A DNA stretch of 64,000 bases from Herbaspirillum hiltneri N3. GTDB lineage: Bacteria; Pseudomonadota; Gammaproteobacteria; Burkholderiales; Burkholderiaceae_D. Positions 38,111 to 47,688 of the stretch are shown here, in pieces. How positions within the stretch are numbered: the stretch's first letter is position 1; each line of letters starts with the position of its first letter. The notes under the pieces were generated by a model. The model did not search any database, was not told where the DNA came from, and worked only from the letters and a program-made list of their open reading frames with translations. The DNA lies in contig NZ_CP011409.1 in the NCBI RefSeq assembly GCF_001267925.1, forward strand, positions 496,001-560,000, given 5' to 3'. The position numbers were made by a program, and so were the translations under genes.

Positions 38111-38198
38111 TTCGATATCCTTTCAATTGAAGTCATTCATGAAGTGCGGGTAGTGCTGAAGCGGATTACATGCGGTCGCCTATGCGTTGCTATGATCG

Positions 38199-39170
38199 TC
38201 ATCTGTCGTTCTTGCGGGTGCGCGATCTGGGCATCCGGGGCAACTCGCTGACTTCCGTACCCCACCATTCACCCATGCTCCACAGATTTTTCTCCGTCTC
38301 GGACACCGAGGCCTTGACGTCGACCTTGGAAGTCGCCGCCATCAGCGCGACCAGAATTTCACTGACGAGGAAAGCGGGGACCAGCGTGTCGAAGAACGAG
38401 GCATTCTGTTTGCCGACCAGAATGGTCTCCGTTGCCATGCGTGCAATCGGCGAGCTGTCGCTGTCGGTGATGGCGATCAGCTTGACGCCGGCTTTGGCCA
38501 GATGTCCGGCAATCGATATGGCGCGCCGCGAATAAGGCGCGATGCAGCAGACGAACAAGGCGTCCTTGGGGCCGGCCTGATGCATGATCTTCATCATGCC
38601 GCTTTCACCGGCGCCGTCGATGAGCGTGATGTTCTTGGCGAAGTATTCGGAGACGTGGGAAAACTGGAACGCCACGGGAAACGACGAACGCAAGCCCAGG
38701 CAATAGATGGTGCGCGATGACGACAGGAGCTTCACGGCGCGCACGATGGCGGCCAGCGTGTCGGCGCTGCACAGCGCCTGGATGTGCGCGATGGCGTTGT
38801 TGGCGACATCGAGCGCGAGCGCGGTTTCGCCGATCTTCTGATTCAGTTCGACCAGGCCGTGGGCGCGCTGGCTGTATTCGTTGCTGCGCGAACGCAGATT
38901 GTTCTTGAACACTTCACGGATGTCGTCATAACCCTCCATGCCCAGAAACTTTGCCAGCCGCGTCATCGTCGACGGCGGGATGCCGGCAAGCCGCGCCTGC
39001 TCGCGCATGGACATCACCGCAACTTCGTGCGGATGATCGAGCACGAATCCGGCCGCGAGCCGCACTTGCCGCGGCAGGCTGTCGAAACATTGCTTGATAT
39101 GCAGCACCAGCGCTTGTTGCGACGGCAAGCGCTGCGACGGCTTTGGCGATGTTGATGAAGCTTGATTCAC
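38199..39170 (-). CDS. RpiR/MurR-family transcriptional regulator
   Basis: 323 residues if it starts at the GTG at 39170, which has GGAG seven bases upstream; a TTG at 39206 without a ribosome site is the alternative. An N-terminal HTH_6 domain (residues about 15-95, with MREQARLAGIPPSTMTRLAKFLG) is followed by a SIS sugar-isomerase-like domain (SRTIYCLGLRSSFPVAFQF, PIARMATETILVG). Such regulators sense sugar phosphates. A palindrome 60 bases upstream may be its own operator. It probably controls the binding protein and MmgE/PrpD genes downstream. Confidence 0.88.
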   Translation of the reverse strand: MNQASSTSPKPSQRLPSQQALVLHIKQCFDSLPRQVRLAAGFVLDHPHEVAVMSMREQARLAGIPPSTMTRLAKFLGMEGYDDIREVFKNNLRSRSNEYSQRAHGLVELNQKIGETALALDVANNAIAHIQALCSADTLAAIVRAVKLLSSSRTIYCLGLRSSFPVAFQFSHVSEYFAKNITLIDGAGESGMMKIMHQAGPKDALFVCCIAPYSRRAISIAGHLAKAGVKLIAITDSDSSPIARMATETILVGKQNASFFDTLVPAFLVSEILVALMAATSKVDVKASVSETEKNLWSMGEWWGTEVSELPRMPRSRTRKNDR

Positions 39171-39231
39171 GAGGATGCTCCGCAATCGGGATATGCGAGG
39201 CTTCAAGCAACATATGTGCCAATATTTTTTT

Positions 39232-39255
39232 AAAATGATTCAAATGAATCATTTT
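39232..39255. promoter_or_regulatory. Palindromic operator candidate upstream of the RpiR gene
   Basis: AAAATGATTC (39232-39241), spacer AAAT, GAATCATTTT (39246-39255): perfect ten-base arms. Related half-sites GATTCAAAA and GAATCAAAA occur at about 39312 and 39335, each followed by an ATACGCG motif, and an imperfect inverted repeat CGCGTTGGCA / TGCTAACGCG flanks 39325-39362. The symmetry suits an RpiR-type dimer acting on its own promoter. Confidence 0.6.
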
Positions 39256-39473
39256 CGTGGCGCATTTCAGTGCTCAAGAAAATCGCTGCGCAGGAGCGGT
39301 TTGATTTCGGTGATTCAAAAATACGCGTTGGCATGAATCAAAATATACGCGTGCTAACGCGATGCATCGTCATGTCCGTCACCGATGCGCCATGATGGAC
39401 ATGTAGCTGACGACGCCATGCGTCGCTTTGGGGCGAGCGTTGTCCGCGTCTCGCGCCGATCGATGAAATCAGT

Positions 39474-40358
39474 TCAGGCTGCTTGATTGCCGGGATGCAG
39501 TTCTCTGAGGATGTCCAGGAAGAGGTCTGCGCGATACGTGGAGGGACGGGACGATTCGGTGACTGCGCAGATCTGATGATGATAGGACGGACCGTCGCTT
39601 CTCGCCCGGAGCGCATAGCGCTTGCCTAGCAGCTGGACGTAGTGCACCGGCAGGATGCCCAGATAGCAACCGGTCGCCACCAGCAGGCCGATGGCTTCCA
39701 GGCCGCCGGCATCAGGCCCGCGTGCGTAGCCTTCGGTCGCCAGCGCCTGGTCGACATATGGGTGCGGCCGGTAGACCAGCGGCAGATCGCCGGCGCCGCC
39801 CCTGGTTTTTTTTGCGGCGGTATAGACGCGATGGGTTTCTGAAAACAAGGGCAGGTAACTGAATTCGCCCTCGCGCGGATACCTGCCGCGAATCGCAATG
39901 TCGACGCGGTGCTCGCGCAATGCCTGGTTGAGATCGGGGAAGGTCATGACACTGATTTCCGGGCGCACGTTGGGCGCGCGCTGGCGCAGGATGGCAAGCG
40001 CCTCCGGGATCTTGCAGTCGGGATGCGTGAGCGTGTGTTCGACGATGCCGATCGACAGCGAACCGGACAACACGCCATGCACGGCATCGATTTCGGAGCG
40101 GATCCGTTCCAGCGAGCGCAGTGCATCCGAGGCCAGCTTGAGCGCCACCTCGCCCTCCGGCGTCAGCTTGAAACCGGCAGGGCCGCGTTCGCACAGGCGC
40201 ACGCCGAGGCGCTCTTCCACTTCGCGCACGTGCCGGCTGATGGACGCCTTGGACATATGCAGGCGCTTTTCCGCCGCCGCGAATCCACCGGCCTGGGCCG
40301 CATTGCAAAACACCCGCAGAGAGCGCAGGTCGCGTTCGTCGAAGTCCAACTGGATCAT
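39474..40358 (-). CDS. LysR-family transcriptional regulator
   Basis: 294 residues. The HTH is in residues about 10-68 (LRSLRVFCNAAQAGGFAAAEKRL, MSKASISRHVREVEERLG) with a full-length effector domain. It is divergent from the ureohydrolase-RidA operon with a 209-base shared promoter region that contains an ACAAT/ATTGT dyad, so it most likely activates that operon in response to its substrate, which is inference from LysR convention. Confidence 0.9.
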   Translation of the reverse strand: MIQLDFDERDLRSLRVFCNAAQAGGFAAAEKRLHMSKASISRHVREVEERLGVRLCERGPAGFKLTPEGEVALKLASDALRSLERIRSEIDAVHGVLSGSLSIGIVEHTLTHPDCKIPEALAILRQRAPNVRPEISVMTFPDLNQALREHRVDIAIRGRYPREGEFSYLPLFSETHRVYTAAKKTRGGAGDLPLVYRPHPYVDQALATEGYARGPDAGGLEAIGLLVATGCYLGILPVHYVQLLGKRYALRARSDGPSYHHQICAVTESSRPSTYRADLFLDILRELHPGNQAA

Positions 40359-40428
40359 GATTGCCCGCCGGGAAGGTAAGTGGGAAGCGAAAAGGAAAGG
40401 TATCGAATTTCAAGACTATACCTGCAAA

Positions 40429-40446
40429 ACAATCATTTTTTATTGT
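40429..40446. promoter_or_regulatory. LysR-type binding dyad candidate
   Basis: ACAAT (40429-40433) and ATTGT (40442-40446) form an inverted repeat with an eight-base AT-rich spacer, the T-N11-A type of interrupted dyad bound by LysR regulators. It lies about 70 bases upstream of the LysR start and 120 before the ureohydrolase start. Short and AT-rich, so possibly by chance. Confidence 0.35.
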
Positions 40447-40567
40447 CCGGGTTGCTTGCTACAGTCGAATCCACCTGGTCGTATCGATGCATGCGCTGGC
40501 TTCGATCTTGCATGGATACCGGCGCGTTTCTCTTCACCACCTCTCTCGTCCAAAAGGATCCCCGCTG

Positions 40568-41539
40568 ATGGAGCAACTTACCGTAGCGCCGCGCACCGGC
40601 CACAAAACACTGCTGTATTCGGAGCTGGTCACCGACATGACCGACCTGAAGGCGGACATTGCAATCCTTGGCGTGCCGTTTGGTTCGGCTTACACGCCGC
40701 GCCAATTCACCAACGATCAGAGCAACGCGCCGCAGGCGATTCGCGATGTCACCGACCGCATCGTGCGCGCACCCGAACACTATGATTTCGATATCGACGG
40801 CCCGCTGCTGCAAGGCCGCACTGACATCCGTTTCGTCGATTGCGGCGACGTACTGCCGGATCTCGCGGTACCAGGCGATCATCAACGCCGCGCTGAACTG
40901 GCGATCCGGCAAATCCTGCGCGGCGGCGGCATGCCGATCGTGTTGGGCGGCGATCACGGCATCACTAATCCGGTGTTGCGCGGCTTCGACGAAGTCGGGC
41001 CGGTGACGATCGTGCACATCGATGCACATCTGGACTGGCGCGATGAAGTCAACGGCGTGCGCGACGGTTTGTCCAGCGTGATACGCCGCGCCTCCGAACT
41101 TCCGTTCGTCAAACATATCGTGCAGATCGGTCTACGCGCGCAAGGCAGCGGACGGCCTGCGGATTATGAAGCGGCCAAGTCCTGGGGAGCCGACCTGATC
41201 TCGGCCTACGAATTGCACGATATCGGCATGGATGCCGTGCTGGCGCGCATTCCCGACGGCGGCAATTATTATCTGACGATCGACGCCGACGGCCTCGATC
41301 CGACCATCATGCCGGCCGTCGACGGTCCGGCGCCCGGCGGCGTGAGCTTCGTGCAGGCGCGCAAACTGATCCATGGATTGGTGAAGAAGGGACGCGTGGT
41401 CGGCATGGATATCGTCGAAATCCAGCCGGTCAAGGACAACGCCAGCAAACTGACTTGCGTCACCGCCGGTCGCTTGATCGTCAATCTGATCGGCTCGACG
41501 ATACGCGCCGGTTATTTCGACAAGAAGAACAAGGCGTAA
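40568..41539 (+). CDS. Agmatinase-family ureohydrolase
   Basis: 323 residues from the ATG at 40568 (AAGGA upstream). The binuclear Mn site is complete: GGDH (His130), DAHLD (Asp152, His154, Asp156) and DADGLDP (Asp239, Asp241). It hydrolyses a guanidino compound to urea; agmatine, guanidinobutyrate and guanidinopropionate are all possible for this branch, which has PAPGG after the last motif. Followed by a RidA gene and controlled presumably by the divergent LysR. Confidence 0.9.
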   Translation: MEQLTVAPRTGHKTLLYSELVTDMTDLKADIAILGVPFGSAYTPRQFTNDQSNAPQAIRDVTDRIVRAPEHYDFDIDGPLLQGRTDIRFVDCGDVLPDLAVPGDHQRRAELAIRQILRGGGMPIVLGGDHGITNPVLRGFDEVGPVTIVHIDAHLDWRDEVNGVRDGLSSVIRRASELPFVKHIVQIGLRAQGSGRPADYEAAKSWGADLISAYELHDIGMDAVLARIPDGGNYYLTIDADGLDPTIMPAVDGPAPGGVSFVQARKLIHGLVKKGRVVGMDIVEIQPVKDNASKLTCVTAGRLIVNLIGSTIRAGYFDKKNKA

Positions 41540-41594
41540 TCAATCCGACATCCGACATCCATCATTCCCCACACACTCATACACCGAGGCTCTC

Positions 41595-42008
41595 ATGGAA
41601 CACACGCGCATTCGCAGATTCAACACCAAAGATACTTATCCCGAACAAAACATCGACAACGATTTGTGCCAGGCGGTCGTCGCGCGTGGCACGACGGTGT
41701 TCCTGCGCGGCCAGATCGGGCAGAACCTGGATACCTCGGAAAGCGTCTGCATCGGCGACGCGAAAGGGCAGACCGAGCAAGCGATGTATAACATCGACAT
41801 GCTGCTCAAGGAAGCCGGAGGCAAGCTGGAGCACATCTGCAAGGTGACGATCTACATCTCCGACCCGCGCTATCGCGAAGATGTGTATCGCGTGGTGGGC
41901 CGTTGGCTCAAGGGAGTGTTTCCGGTATCGACAGGTATTGTCGTGAGCGCTTTTGCGCGGCCGGAATATCTGGTGGAAGTGGATGCGACGGCAGTGATCC
42001 CGGACTGA
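41595..42008 (+). CDS. RidA/YjgF family protein
   Basis: 137 residues of the RidA (reactive imine deaminase) family. The signature lies in LRGQIGQNLD, AMYNIDMLLKEAGGKLEHICK and VSAFARPEYLVEVDATAVI, the last with the conserved Arg and Glu. Members hydrolyse enamine/imine intermediates released by PLP enzymes; operon versions often act on a pathway-specific intermediate. Here it would tidy the products of the ureohydrolase pathway. Its stop abuts that of the convergent APH-like gene. Confidence 0.9.
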   Translation: MEHTRIRRFNTKDTYPEQNIDNDLCQAVVARGTTVFLRGQIGQNLDTSESVCIGDAKGQTEQAMYNIDMLLKEAGGKLEHICKVTIYISDPRYREDVYRVVGRWLKGVFPVSTGIVVSAFARPEYLVEVDATAVIPD

Positions 42009-43172
42009 TCAGCCGGCAGCAGCCCGTTGCGCGATCCGCGCGAGCAGCTGCTGTCCTTCTGCGCTGTTGAACCATGCCGCATGTCCAAGATAGTACGCAT
42101 CGTAGGCCAGCGCGGCATTGTTGGCCGAGCGCGTGACGCCGTGGAAATACGCCAGCTCGGCCAGCGCGAATTCCGCATGCACCAGCGGTAGCAGGGCCGC
42201 CAGCGCCAGCCACTGGCGCGACGTCAGCGGGCGCAACAGATGATAGCCGTCGAGCATGGCGTCGAGCAGGTCGGGATGGACGGCGTCGGTCTTGCCGGCC
42301 TGGATCGCCAGCCATTCGATGACGTTGCGCTCGATCGCGGTGGCCAGGTCGTGCAGCGCGCACGTGCGGTCGCTGAGACCGAAATCGAGGATGGTCTGGA
42401 CCCCGGCGGCCGTGCTGCGGTCGCTCCACAGCAGGTTCGACGCGTGCCAGTCGTTGTGAGTCCACAGCGGCGTCAATTCATCCAGATAAGGCAACAGCTG
42501 CTTGTGGAACGGAAGTAGCGTGCCTACGGTTTCTCCGCGCCAGTCGCGATCTTTCAGGTAGTCGGCAATCGCCGGATAGCGTTCGATGTAGCGTTGCAGC
42601 GCCGGCAGCGGATCGGGCTGCGAAAAAATCGTGAAACTCGACACCAGCGTCTGCGCCTTGCGCGCCGGCGCAGCGTAATCCTGCGCGGCCAGGTGCAGGC
42701 GCGCCAGCGCCTTGCCGGCTTCGTGCGCGTGCACGCTGCTGCTGAACGGCGTCCACGACACCGCATCGCGATACAGGTCGACGCCGGCGGCGACGCCGTG
42801 CACTTCATAGGTCCAGTGATCGTCCGTAAAGGCAGTGGCGCCATCGACGGTCGTAAGCACTTCGCTGACGGCGATGCCGCGGCTGCGCAGGTGATTGACG
42901 AAGCCGTGTTCTTCGCTCAGGCCGGCGACATCGCGTACCGACAGATGGTGGCGCTTGACGAACACGTCCATGGTCGAGGTCGTCATCACGCAACCGGCCG
43001 AGAACGGCCGCGGGCTATGCCACACCAGGCGCTTCGGCGTACCGGCTTGCGGATAGTGCTGCAGCACGCGCGCCACCTCGGCCGAAGTCAGCGCCGGCCA
43101 GTCCGAGATCACGGCGTCGGCGTTCATGCCGTGGCTGAGTACACGGGTCAGGTGATGGGAGGCGGCTTCCAT
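42009..43172 (-). CDS. APH-fold phosphotransferase
   Basis: 387 residues. The catalytic loop is LWTHNDWHASNLLW (Brenner-type HxDxxxxN) and the metal loop is ILDFGLSDRTCALHDLATAI. N-terminal region has a nucleotide lobe starting near residue 45. This arrangement matches homoserine-kinase-II/aminoglycoside-phosphotransferase-like small-molecule kinases; the substrate is unknown. It lies 24 bases after the TonB receptor gene on the same strand, so the two may be co-transcribed. Confidence 0.82.
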   Translation of the reverse strand: MEAASHHLTRVLSHGMNADAVISDWPALTSAEVARVLQHYPQAGTPKRLVWHSPRPFSAGCVMTTSTMDVFVKRHHLSVRDVAGLSEEHGFVNHLRSRGIAVSEVLTTVDGATAFTDDHWTYEVHGVAAGVDLYRDAVSWTPFSSSVHAHEAGKALARLHLAAQDYAAPARKAQTLVSSFTIFSQPDPLPALQRYIERYPAIADYLKDRDWRGETVGTLLPFHKQLLPYLDELTPLWTHNDWHASNLLWSDRSTAAGVQTILDFGLSDRTCALHDLATAIERNVIEWLAIQAGKTDAVHPDLLDAMLDGYHLLRPLTSRQWLALAALLPLVHAEFALAELAYFHGVTRSANNAALAYDAYYLGHAAWFNSAEGQQLLARIAQRAAAG

Positions 43173-43196
43173 GCGGGCGGGGTTCCGGTTTTCGGC

Positions 43197-45350
43197 TTAG
43201 AAGTCGTATTGCACCGACAGGCGCGCCAGACGAGGAGCGCCGAGATGCAGATAGCTGTCGCCGAGCGACTCGCCGGTGTCTTTCCAGTAGCGCTTGTCGA
43301 ACACGTTGTCGACGGTCAGGCGCACGATGGTCGGATGGCCGCCCATCCTGGTCTGATAGCGCAGGCCGGCGTTGAAGATGTGATACGACGGTACTGAGGC
43401 GCTGCCGTCGCGCGTGGCGGTCTTGCTGCCGCTGTACAGCCAGCTGCCCAGCAGGTTAAGGCCCGGCAGGGCCGCCAGTGCATAGTCGGCATACAGCGCG
43501 CTGCGCAGGCGCGGCACATTGATGGCTTGCTTGCCGTCGTAAGCCGGCGTGCCGGTACCATCGGCGCGCGCCTGGATGAAGGCGAGGCTGGCGGAGAGGC
43601 GCAGCTGCCTGGTGACATTGCCGGTGGCGCCGAGTTCGAGGCCATTGTGGGTCTGAGTACCTTGCTGGACGTACTTGAAGCCGCCTGCGCCGTCCGGTTG
43701 CGGGTACTCATATGCCTTCTTCATGCGAAACACCGCCGCGGTAAAACTCAGGTCCTTGTTCCAGTCGTACTTGATCCCGGTTTCCAACTGACGCGCCACC
43801 GAAGGGGGCAGGATGGTGGGGAAATTGGTCTGCCAGAATGCCGCCGCCGTGCCCATGCTCAGCGTCTCGGCGTAGCTGCTGTAGACCGACATGTTGGCTT
43901 GGGGCTTGTAGATCAGCGCGAGTTGCGGCAGGAACTGGTTGCGATCAGTATCGCGTGTGGTGGCGCCGGCCAGGTTGTAGGTTTTTTCCTTCAGCCAGAA
44001 CTGGCGTCCGCCGGCCAGCACTTCCCAGTGCTCACCGAACTGCACGCGGTCGGTGAGCAGGATCGCCTGCTGGCGGCTGTCCAGATTGCGGTACGAGGCG
44101 GGAATGTCGGCGCCCGACGGCGCCAGCGGCGCAGCGACCGGATTGTAGATGTTGCCGGTGCCGACCGGGATGGAAATGCCGTCCGATTTGTCGACCACGC
44201 GGCGCGACATGGTCACGCCCAGCGTCACATCGTGCCTGACGGAACCCATGTTGAACTTGCCTTGCACGACTGCTTGCGCTTCATCGTTGCGACGCGTGTC
44301 GTCCGGGCTGCGGTAGTCGTATACGTCATAGTCGCCGTTGGCGGCGAAGGTTGGCGAGAACACGGTGGCGGAGTTGCTGCCGTAAGGGAAGGCCAGGTAA
44401 TCGTCGATCACCGCGCGGCTGCGGCCGGCCGTGATGTAGCCGCGCCAGTCGGCGTTGAATTCCAAGTCGAGACGGGTGTTGAAGTTGAGCGAATCGATAC
44501 GCACCGGTTGCGCCCACGGCTGCGGCGACAGCATGGTGGTCGGCGAGACGCCCGACGGCACCGTGGTGCCGCCCAGCAGCTGATAGCCGGCTACGGATTT
44601 CTGCGCCTTCTTCTGGTATTCGATATTGAAGGCGAGGCGCGCTTTCGTGCTGATGTCCCACGACGCCGCCAGCGAGGCGAAGTCGCGATAGCCGTTGCTG
44701 TAGTCGACGTAGGAATTGATATCTTCGTGCGCGGCGTTGACGCGCAGGCCGAACTGCTGGTGATCGCCGAACAGCACGCCCAGATCGGTCGACAGGTAGC
44801 GCGAACCGTTGGAGTCGGTGCCGAGCATGACCGAGCGTACGTCGGCCGGGCGCTTGGTCACGTAATTGACCAGGCCGCCGGCGTTGAGTACGCCGCCTTG
44901 CAGGCCGGCCAGGCCCTTGATGATCTCGACCTGTTCCTTGTTTTCCAAGGCGATGTTCTGTTCGCCGACCGCCGACAGGCCGTTGATGCGGTAGCCGCTC
45001 GCCAGATCCAGCGGAAATCCGCGCACGCTGATGTTTTCGTAATAGCCGACCGGCGCATAGTTTTCACCGATGCTGGCGTCGTTCTTGATGACGTCGCTGA
45101 GCAGGCGCGCCTGCTGGTCTTTCAGTTGCGCTTCGGTGATCACCGAGACCGATGCCGGCGTGTCCAGCAGCGGCGTCTCGCCAAAACCGGCGATGCCCGA
45201 CGTGCGTGCGCGATAGGCGTCGGCGCGGTTTGCTTCGGCGCTGACGTTGATGGCCGGCAGCGTGCCGGCATCGGCGCCTTCTTCGGCGAAGGCGGTAGGG
45301 GAGATGCTGGCCAGCGTCAGGGAAATGGCGAGGGGAGAAATGCGTTTCAT
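43197..45350 (-). CDS. TonB-dependent siderophore receptor
   Basis: 717 residues. Signal peptide MKRISPLAISLTLASIS with cleavage after AFA. The plug domain (about 50-180) has TPASVSVITEAQLKDQQ and SVRGFPLDLASGYRINGL; the 22-strand barrel fills the rest and ends in an aromatic terminus (SVQYDF) required for outer-membrane insertion. It likely imports a ferric siderophore, perhaps ferrichrome-type, using TonB-ExbBD encoded elsewhere. A Fur box is not obvious upstream. Confidence 0.93.
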   Translation of the reverse strand: MKRISPLAISLTLASISPTAFAEEGADAGTLPAINVSAEANRADAYRARTSGIAGFGETPLLDTPASVSVITEAQLKDQQARLLSDVIKNDASIGENYAPVGYYENISVRGFPLDLASGYRINGLSAVGEQNIALENKEQVEIIKGLAGLQGGVLNAGGLVNYVTKRPADVRSVMLGTDSNGSRYLSTDLGVLFGDHQQFGLRVNAAHEDINSYVDYSNGYRDFASLAASWDISTKARLAFNIEYQKKAQKSVAGYQLLGGTTVPSGVSPTTMLSPQPWAQPVRIDSLNFNTRLDLEFNADWRGYITAGRSRAVIDDYLAFPYGSNSATVFSPTFAANGDYDVYDYRSPDDTRRNDEAQAVVQGKFNMGSVRHDVTLGVTMSRRVVDKSDGISIPVGTGNIYNPVAAPLAPSGADIPASYRNLDSRQQAILLTDRVQFGEHWEVLAGGRQFWLKEKTYNLAGATTRDTDRNQFLPQLALIYKPQANMSVYSSYAETLSMGTAAAFWQTNFPTILPPSVARQLETGIKYDWNKDLSFTAAVFRMKKAYEYPQPDGAGGFKYVQQGTQTHNGLELGATGNVTRQLRLSASLAFIQARADGTGTPAYDGKQAINVPRLRSALYADYALAALPGLNLLGSWLYSGSKTATRDGSASVPSYHIFNAGLRYQTRMGGHPTIVRLTVDNVFDKRYWKDTGESLGDSYLHLGAPRLARLSVQYDF

Positions 45351-45385
45351 CGGTCTTGCTATTGGTTTCTGAATGTGGCCGGCGA

Positions 45386-46522
45386 TTATTTTGCGCGGGC
45401 GGTGCGCACGGCGCGGGCCAGGTCGATCACCGACATGGCGTAGAAATAGCTGCGGTTGTATTGCGTGATCGCAAAGAAATTATTGGTCGCCAGCCAGTGT
45501 TCGGTCGGGGCCTCGCCGTTCTGCAGATCGACCAGGCCGTAGCGCAGGCCGGACGGCAGTTCGCTGCCGGGCACGACGCCGGCGGCACGCAATTCATCGG
45601 CGCTGAACTTGGCTTCCAGCCCCTGGTTGATCAGACTGTCGACTTTGCCGGGATCGGTAACGGTGGCGGAAAACACGGTCGGTTCGCCGCGCTGCCAGCC
45701 GTGGATCTTGAGGAAGTTGGCGACGCTGCCGATGGCGTCGACCGGCGAGTTGCGCAGGTCGATCTTGCCGTTGCCGTCGAAATCGACGGCGTACTGGCGA
45801 ATGCTGCTCGGCATGAATTGCGGCCAACCGATGGCGCCGGCGTACGAGCCCAGCAGCGAGAACGGATCGATGTTGGATTCGCGCGCGAACAGCAGCGTGT
45901 TTTCCAGTTCGCCGCGGAAGAATGCCATGCGAGCGTCGCGGTTGGCTGTCTTGGGATAGTCGAAGGCCAGCGTGGTGATGGCGTCGAGCACGCGGAAATT
46001 GCCGGTGTTGCGGCCGTAGACGGTTTCCACGCCGATGATGCCGACAATGATTTCGGCCGGCACGCCGTATTGCGCTTCGGCACGCGACAGCGCCAGTTCA
46101 TGCTCGTCCCAGAAATCGACGCCGGCGTTGATGCGTTTCGGTTCGACGAAGCGCGCGCGATAGGCCTGCCAGTTCTTCGGCTTGCCGCTCGGGGCCGGCT
46201 TGATCAGCTGGATTGCGGTATCGATATAACGCGCCTTGTTGAAGAGCGCTTGCAGGGCAGCCTTGTCGAAGCCGTTGCGTGCGACCATTTCGTCGATGAA
46301 GTCGTTGACTTCCTTCCACTGGCTGAAATTGGCGAACTCGCCGTCCTCGGCCGGAGCGGCTTTCTTTTTCGGCTTGGCCTGCCCGGCTTTCACGCTGCTT
46401 TTATCGGCTTTATTCTTGTGATGCGTCGATTCCGCGTGGACTGCTGCGGGGATCAGGCAAGCAAGGGTGAGAGCGGACAGGCCGAGCAGGCGAGGAAAAC
46501 GAAGGCAGGGTTTCATTGACAT
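45386..46522 (-). CDS. mltB: Membrane-bound lytic murein transglycosylase B-type
   Basis: 378 residues from the ATG at 46522 (or the ATG two codons later); the frame continues upstream but only these starts precede a signal peptide (KPCLRFPRLLGLSALTLACL). It has a Cys in the signal region that could be a lipobox but the exact site is unclear. A Lys/Ala-rich linker is followed by the GH103 domain with catalytic Glu in GIIGVETVYGRNTG and GAIGWPQFMPSS. It cleaves peptidoglycan in the periplasm to make 1,6-anhydro ends. Confidence 0.9.
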   Translation of the reverse strand: MSMKPCLRFPRLLGLSALTLACLIPAAVHAESTHHKNKADKSSVKAGQAKPKKKAAPAEDGEFANFSQWKEVNDFIDEMVARNGFDKAALQALFNKARYIDTAIQLIKPAPSGKPKNWQAYRARFVEPKRINAGVDFWDEHELALSRAEAQYGVPAEIIVGIIGVETVYGRNTGNFRVLDAITTLAFDYPKTANRDARMAFFRGELENTLLFARESNIDPFSLLGSYAGAIGWPQFMPSSIRQYAVDFDGNGKIDLRNSPVDAIGSVANFLKIHGWQRGEPTVFSATVTDPGKVDSLINQGLEAKFSADELRAAGVVPGSELPSGLRYGLVDLQNGEAPTEHWLATNNFFAITQYNRSYFYAMSVIDLARAVRTARAK

Positions 46523-46644
46523 GGATGGCGCAGCGCTGCGCGTAAGGTAGCTGACAGACAAGTCAGCCAGTATACATGATCGGCCGGGCGGTCCGACCGC
46601 CGCCCACTCCCGCCGAAGCGCTTGGATGTACACTAGAGGCAGGT

Positions 46645-46680
46645 GCCACCGCCACCGCCACCGCAGCCGCAGCCGCAGCA
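46645..46680. repeat. GCCACC/GCAGCC triplet repeat upstream of the HDAC gene
   Basis: Thirty-six bases made of three GCCACC-like units followed by GCAGCC units. It lies in the divergent region between mltB and the histone-deacetylase homologue, 67 bases before the proposed HDAC start. If translated with an earlier start it would encode an Ala/Thr run, which is why the downstream ATG is preferred. Confidence 0.6.
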
Positions 46681-46746
46681 GATGCCCGGGACGCGACGGA
46701 CGCCACGAGACACTCCCGTACCGGGAGGAACGAAGCAAAGATAATA

Positions 46747-47688
46747 ATGACGACTGCTTTTTATACGCATGCCGACTGCCAGCGCCACGAGATGGGCGAC
46801 TGGCATCCGGAGACGCCGCTGCGCCTGCAGGCCATCGAGGATCAACTGATCTCCAGCCGCATCGACCAGTTCCTTGAACGGCGCGAGGCGCCGCTGGCCG
46901 AGGTCGCCGACATCGAGCGCGTGCACACCGCCAACGCGGTGGCGTTGATTCGCGACAACGCCGCCACGCTGGCGCAGGACGATGTTGCACACTACCCGCT
47001 GGACGCCGACACCTCGATCAACCGCCACAGCTGGAACGCCGCCTTGCGTGCGGCCGGAGCCGCCGTCGCCGCGACCGATGCAGTGATCGCCGGTGAGCTC
47101 GAAAACGCCTTCTGCTCGGTGCGTCCTCCCGGACATCACGCCACGCCGACCACACCGATGGGTTTTTGCCTGTTCAACAACGTTGCCATCGCGGCGCGTC
47201 ACGCGATGGAGATCCATGGCCTCGAGCGCGTCGCCATCGTCGACTTCGACGTGCATCACGGCAACGGCACCGAAGCCGCCTTCAAACATGATCCGCGCGT
47301 GCTGATGGTGAGCTTCTTCCAGCATCCGTTCTATCCGTTCAGCGGCGCCGATCCGGCCGAGCCGCACATCCTCAACGAGCCGTTGCCGGCTTACACGGCG
47401 GGTAACGTGGTGCGCCAGCTGGTGACCGACAAGTGGCTGCCGGCGCTGCACGCGCATCAGCCGCAGATGATCTTCATCTCGGCCGGTTTCGACGCCCATC
47501 GTGAAGACGACATGGGACAGATGGCGCTGGTGGAAGCCGATTACGCCTGGATGACCAGGCAGATCATGGACGTGGCGCGACAGTACGCGCGCGGCCGCAT
47601 CGTGAGCTGTCTGGAAGGCGGCTACAACCTCTCGGCGCTGGGCCGCAGCGTGGTGGCGCACCTCAAGGTGCTGGCTGATCTCGACTAG
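46747..47688 (+). CDS. Histone deacetylase family protein (class II, AcuC/HDAH-like)
   Basis: 313 residues from the ATG at 46747, which begins the conserved Tyr-His opening (AFYTHADCQRHEMGDWHPE). The zinc catalytic residues are in RPPGHHATP, VDFDVHHGNGTE and SAGFDAHREDD. Bacterial members deacetylate small molecules or acetylpolyamines or proteins; the substrate is unknown. It converges with a LysR gene, the two stops overlapping by a few bases at 47685-47688. Confidence 0.92.
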   Translation: MTTAFYTHADCQRHEMGDWHPETPLRLQAIEDQLISSRIDQFLERREAPLAEVADIERVHTANAVALIRDNAATLAQDDVAHYPLDADTSINRHSWNAALRAAGAAVAATDAVIAGELENAFCSVRPPGHHATPTTPMGFCLFNNVAIAARHAMEIHGLERVAIVDFDVHHGNGTEAAFKHDPRVLMVSFFQHPFYPFSGADPAEPHILNEPLPAYTAGNVVRQLVTDKWLPALHAHQPQMIFISAGFDAHREDDMGQMALVEADYAWMTRQIMDVARQYARGRIVSCLEGGYNLSALGRSVVAHLKVLADLD

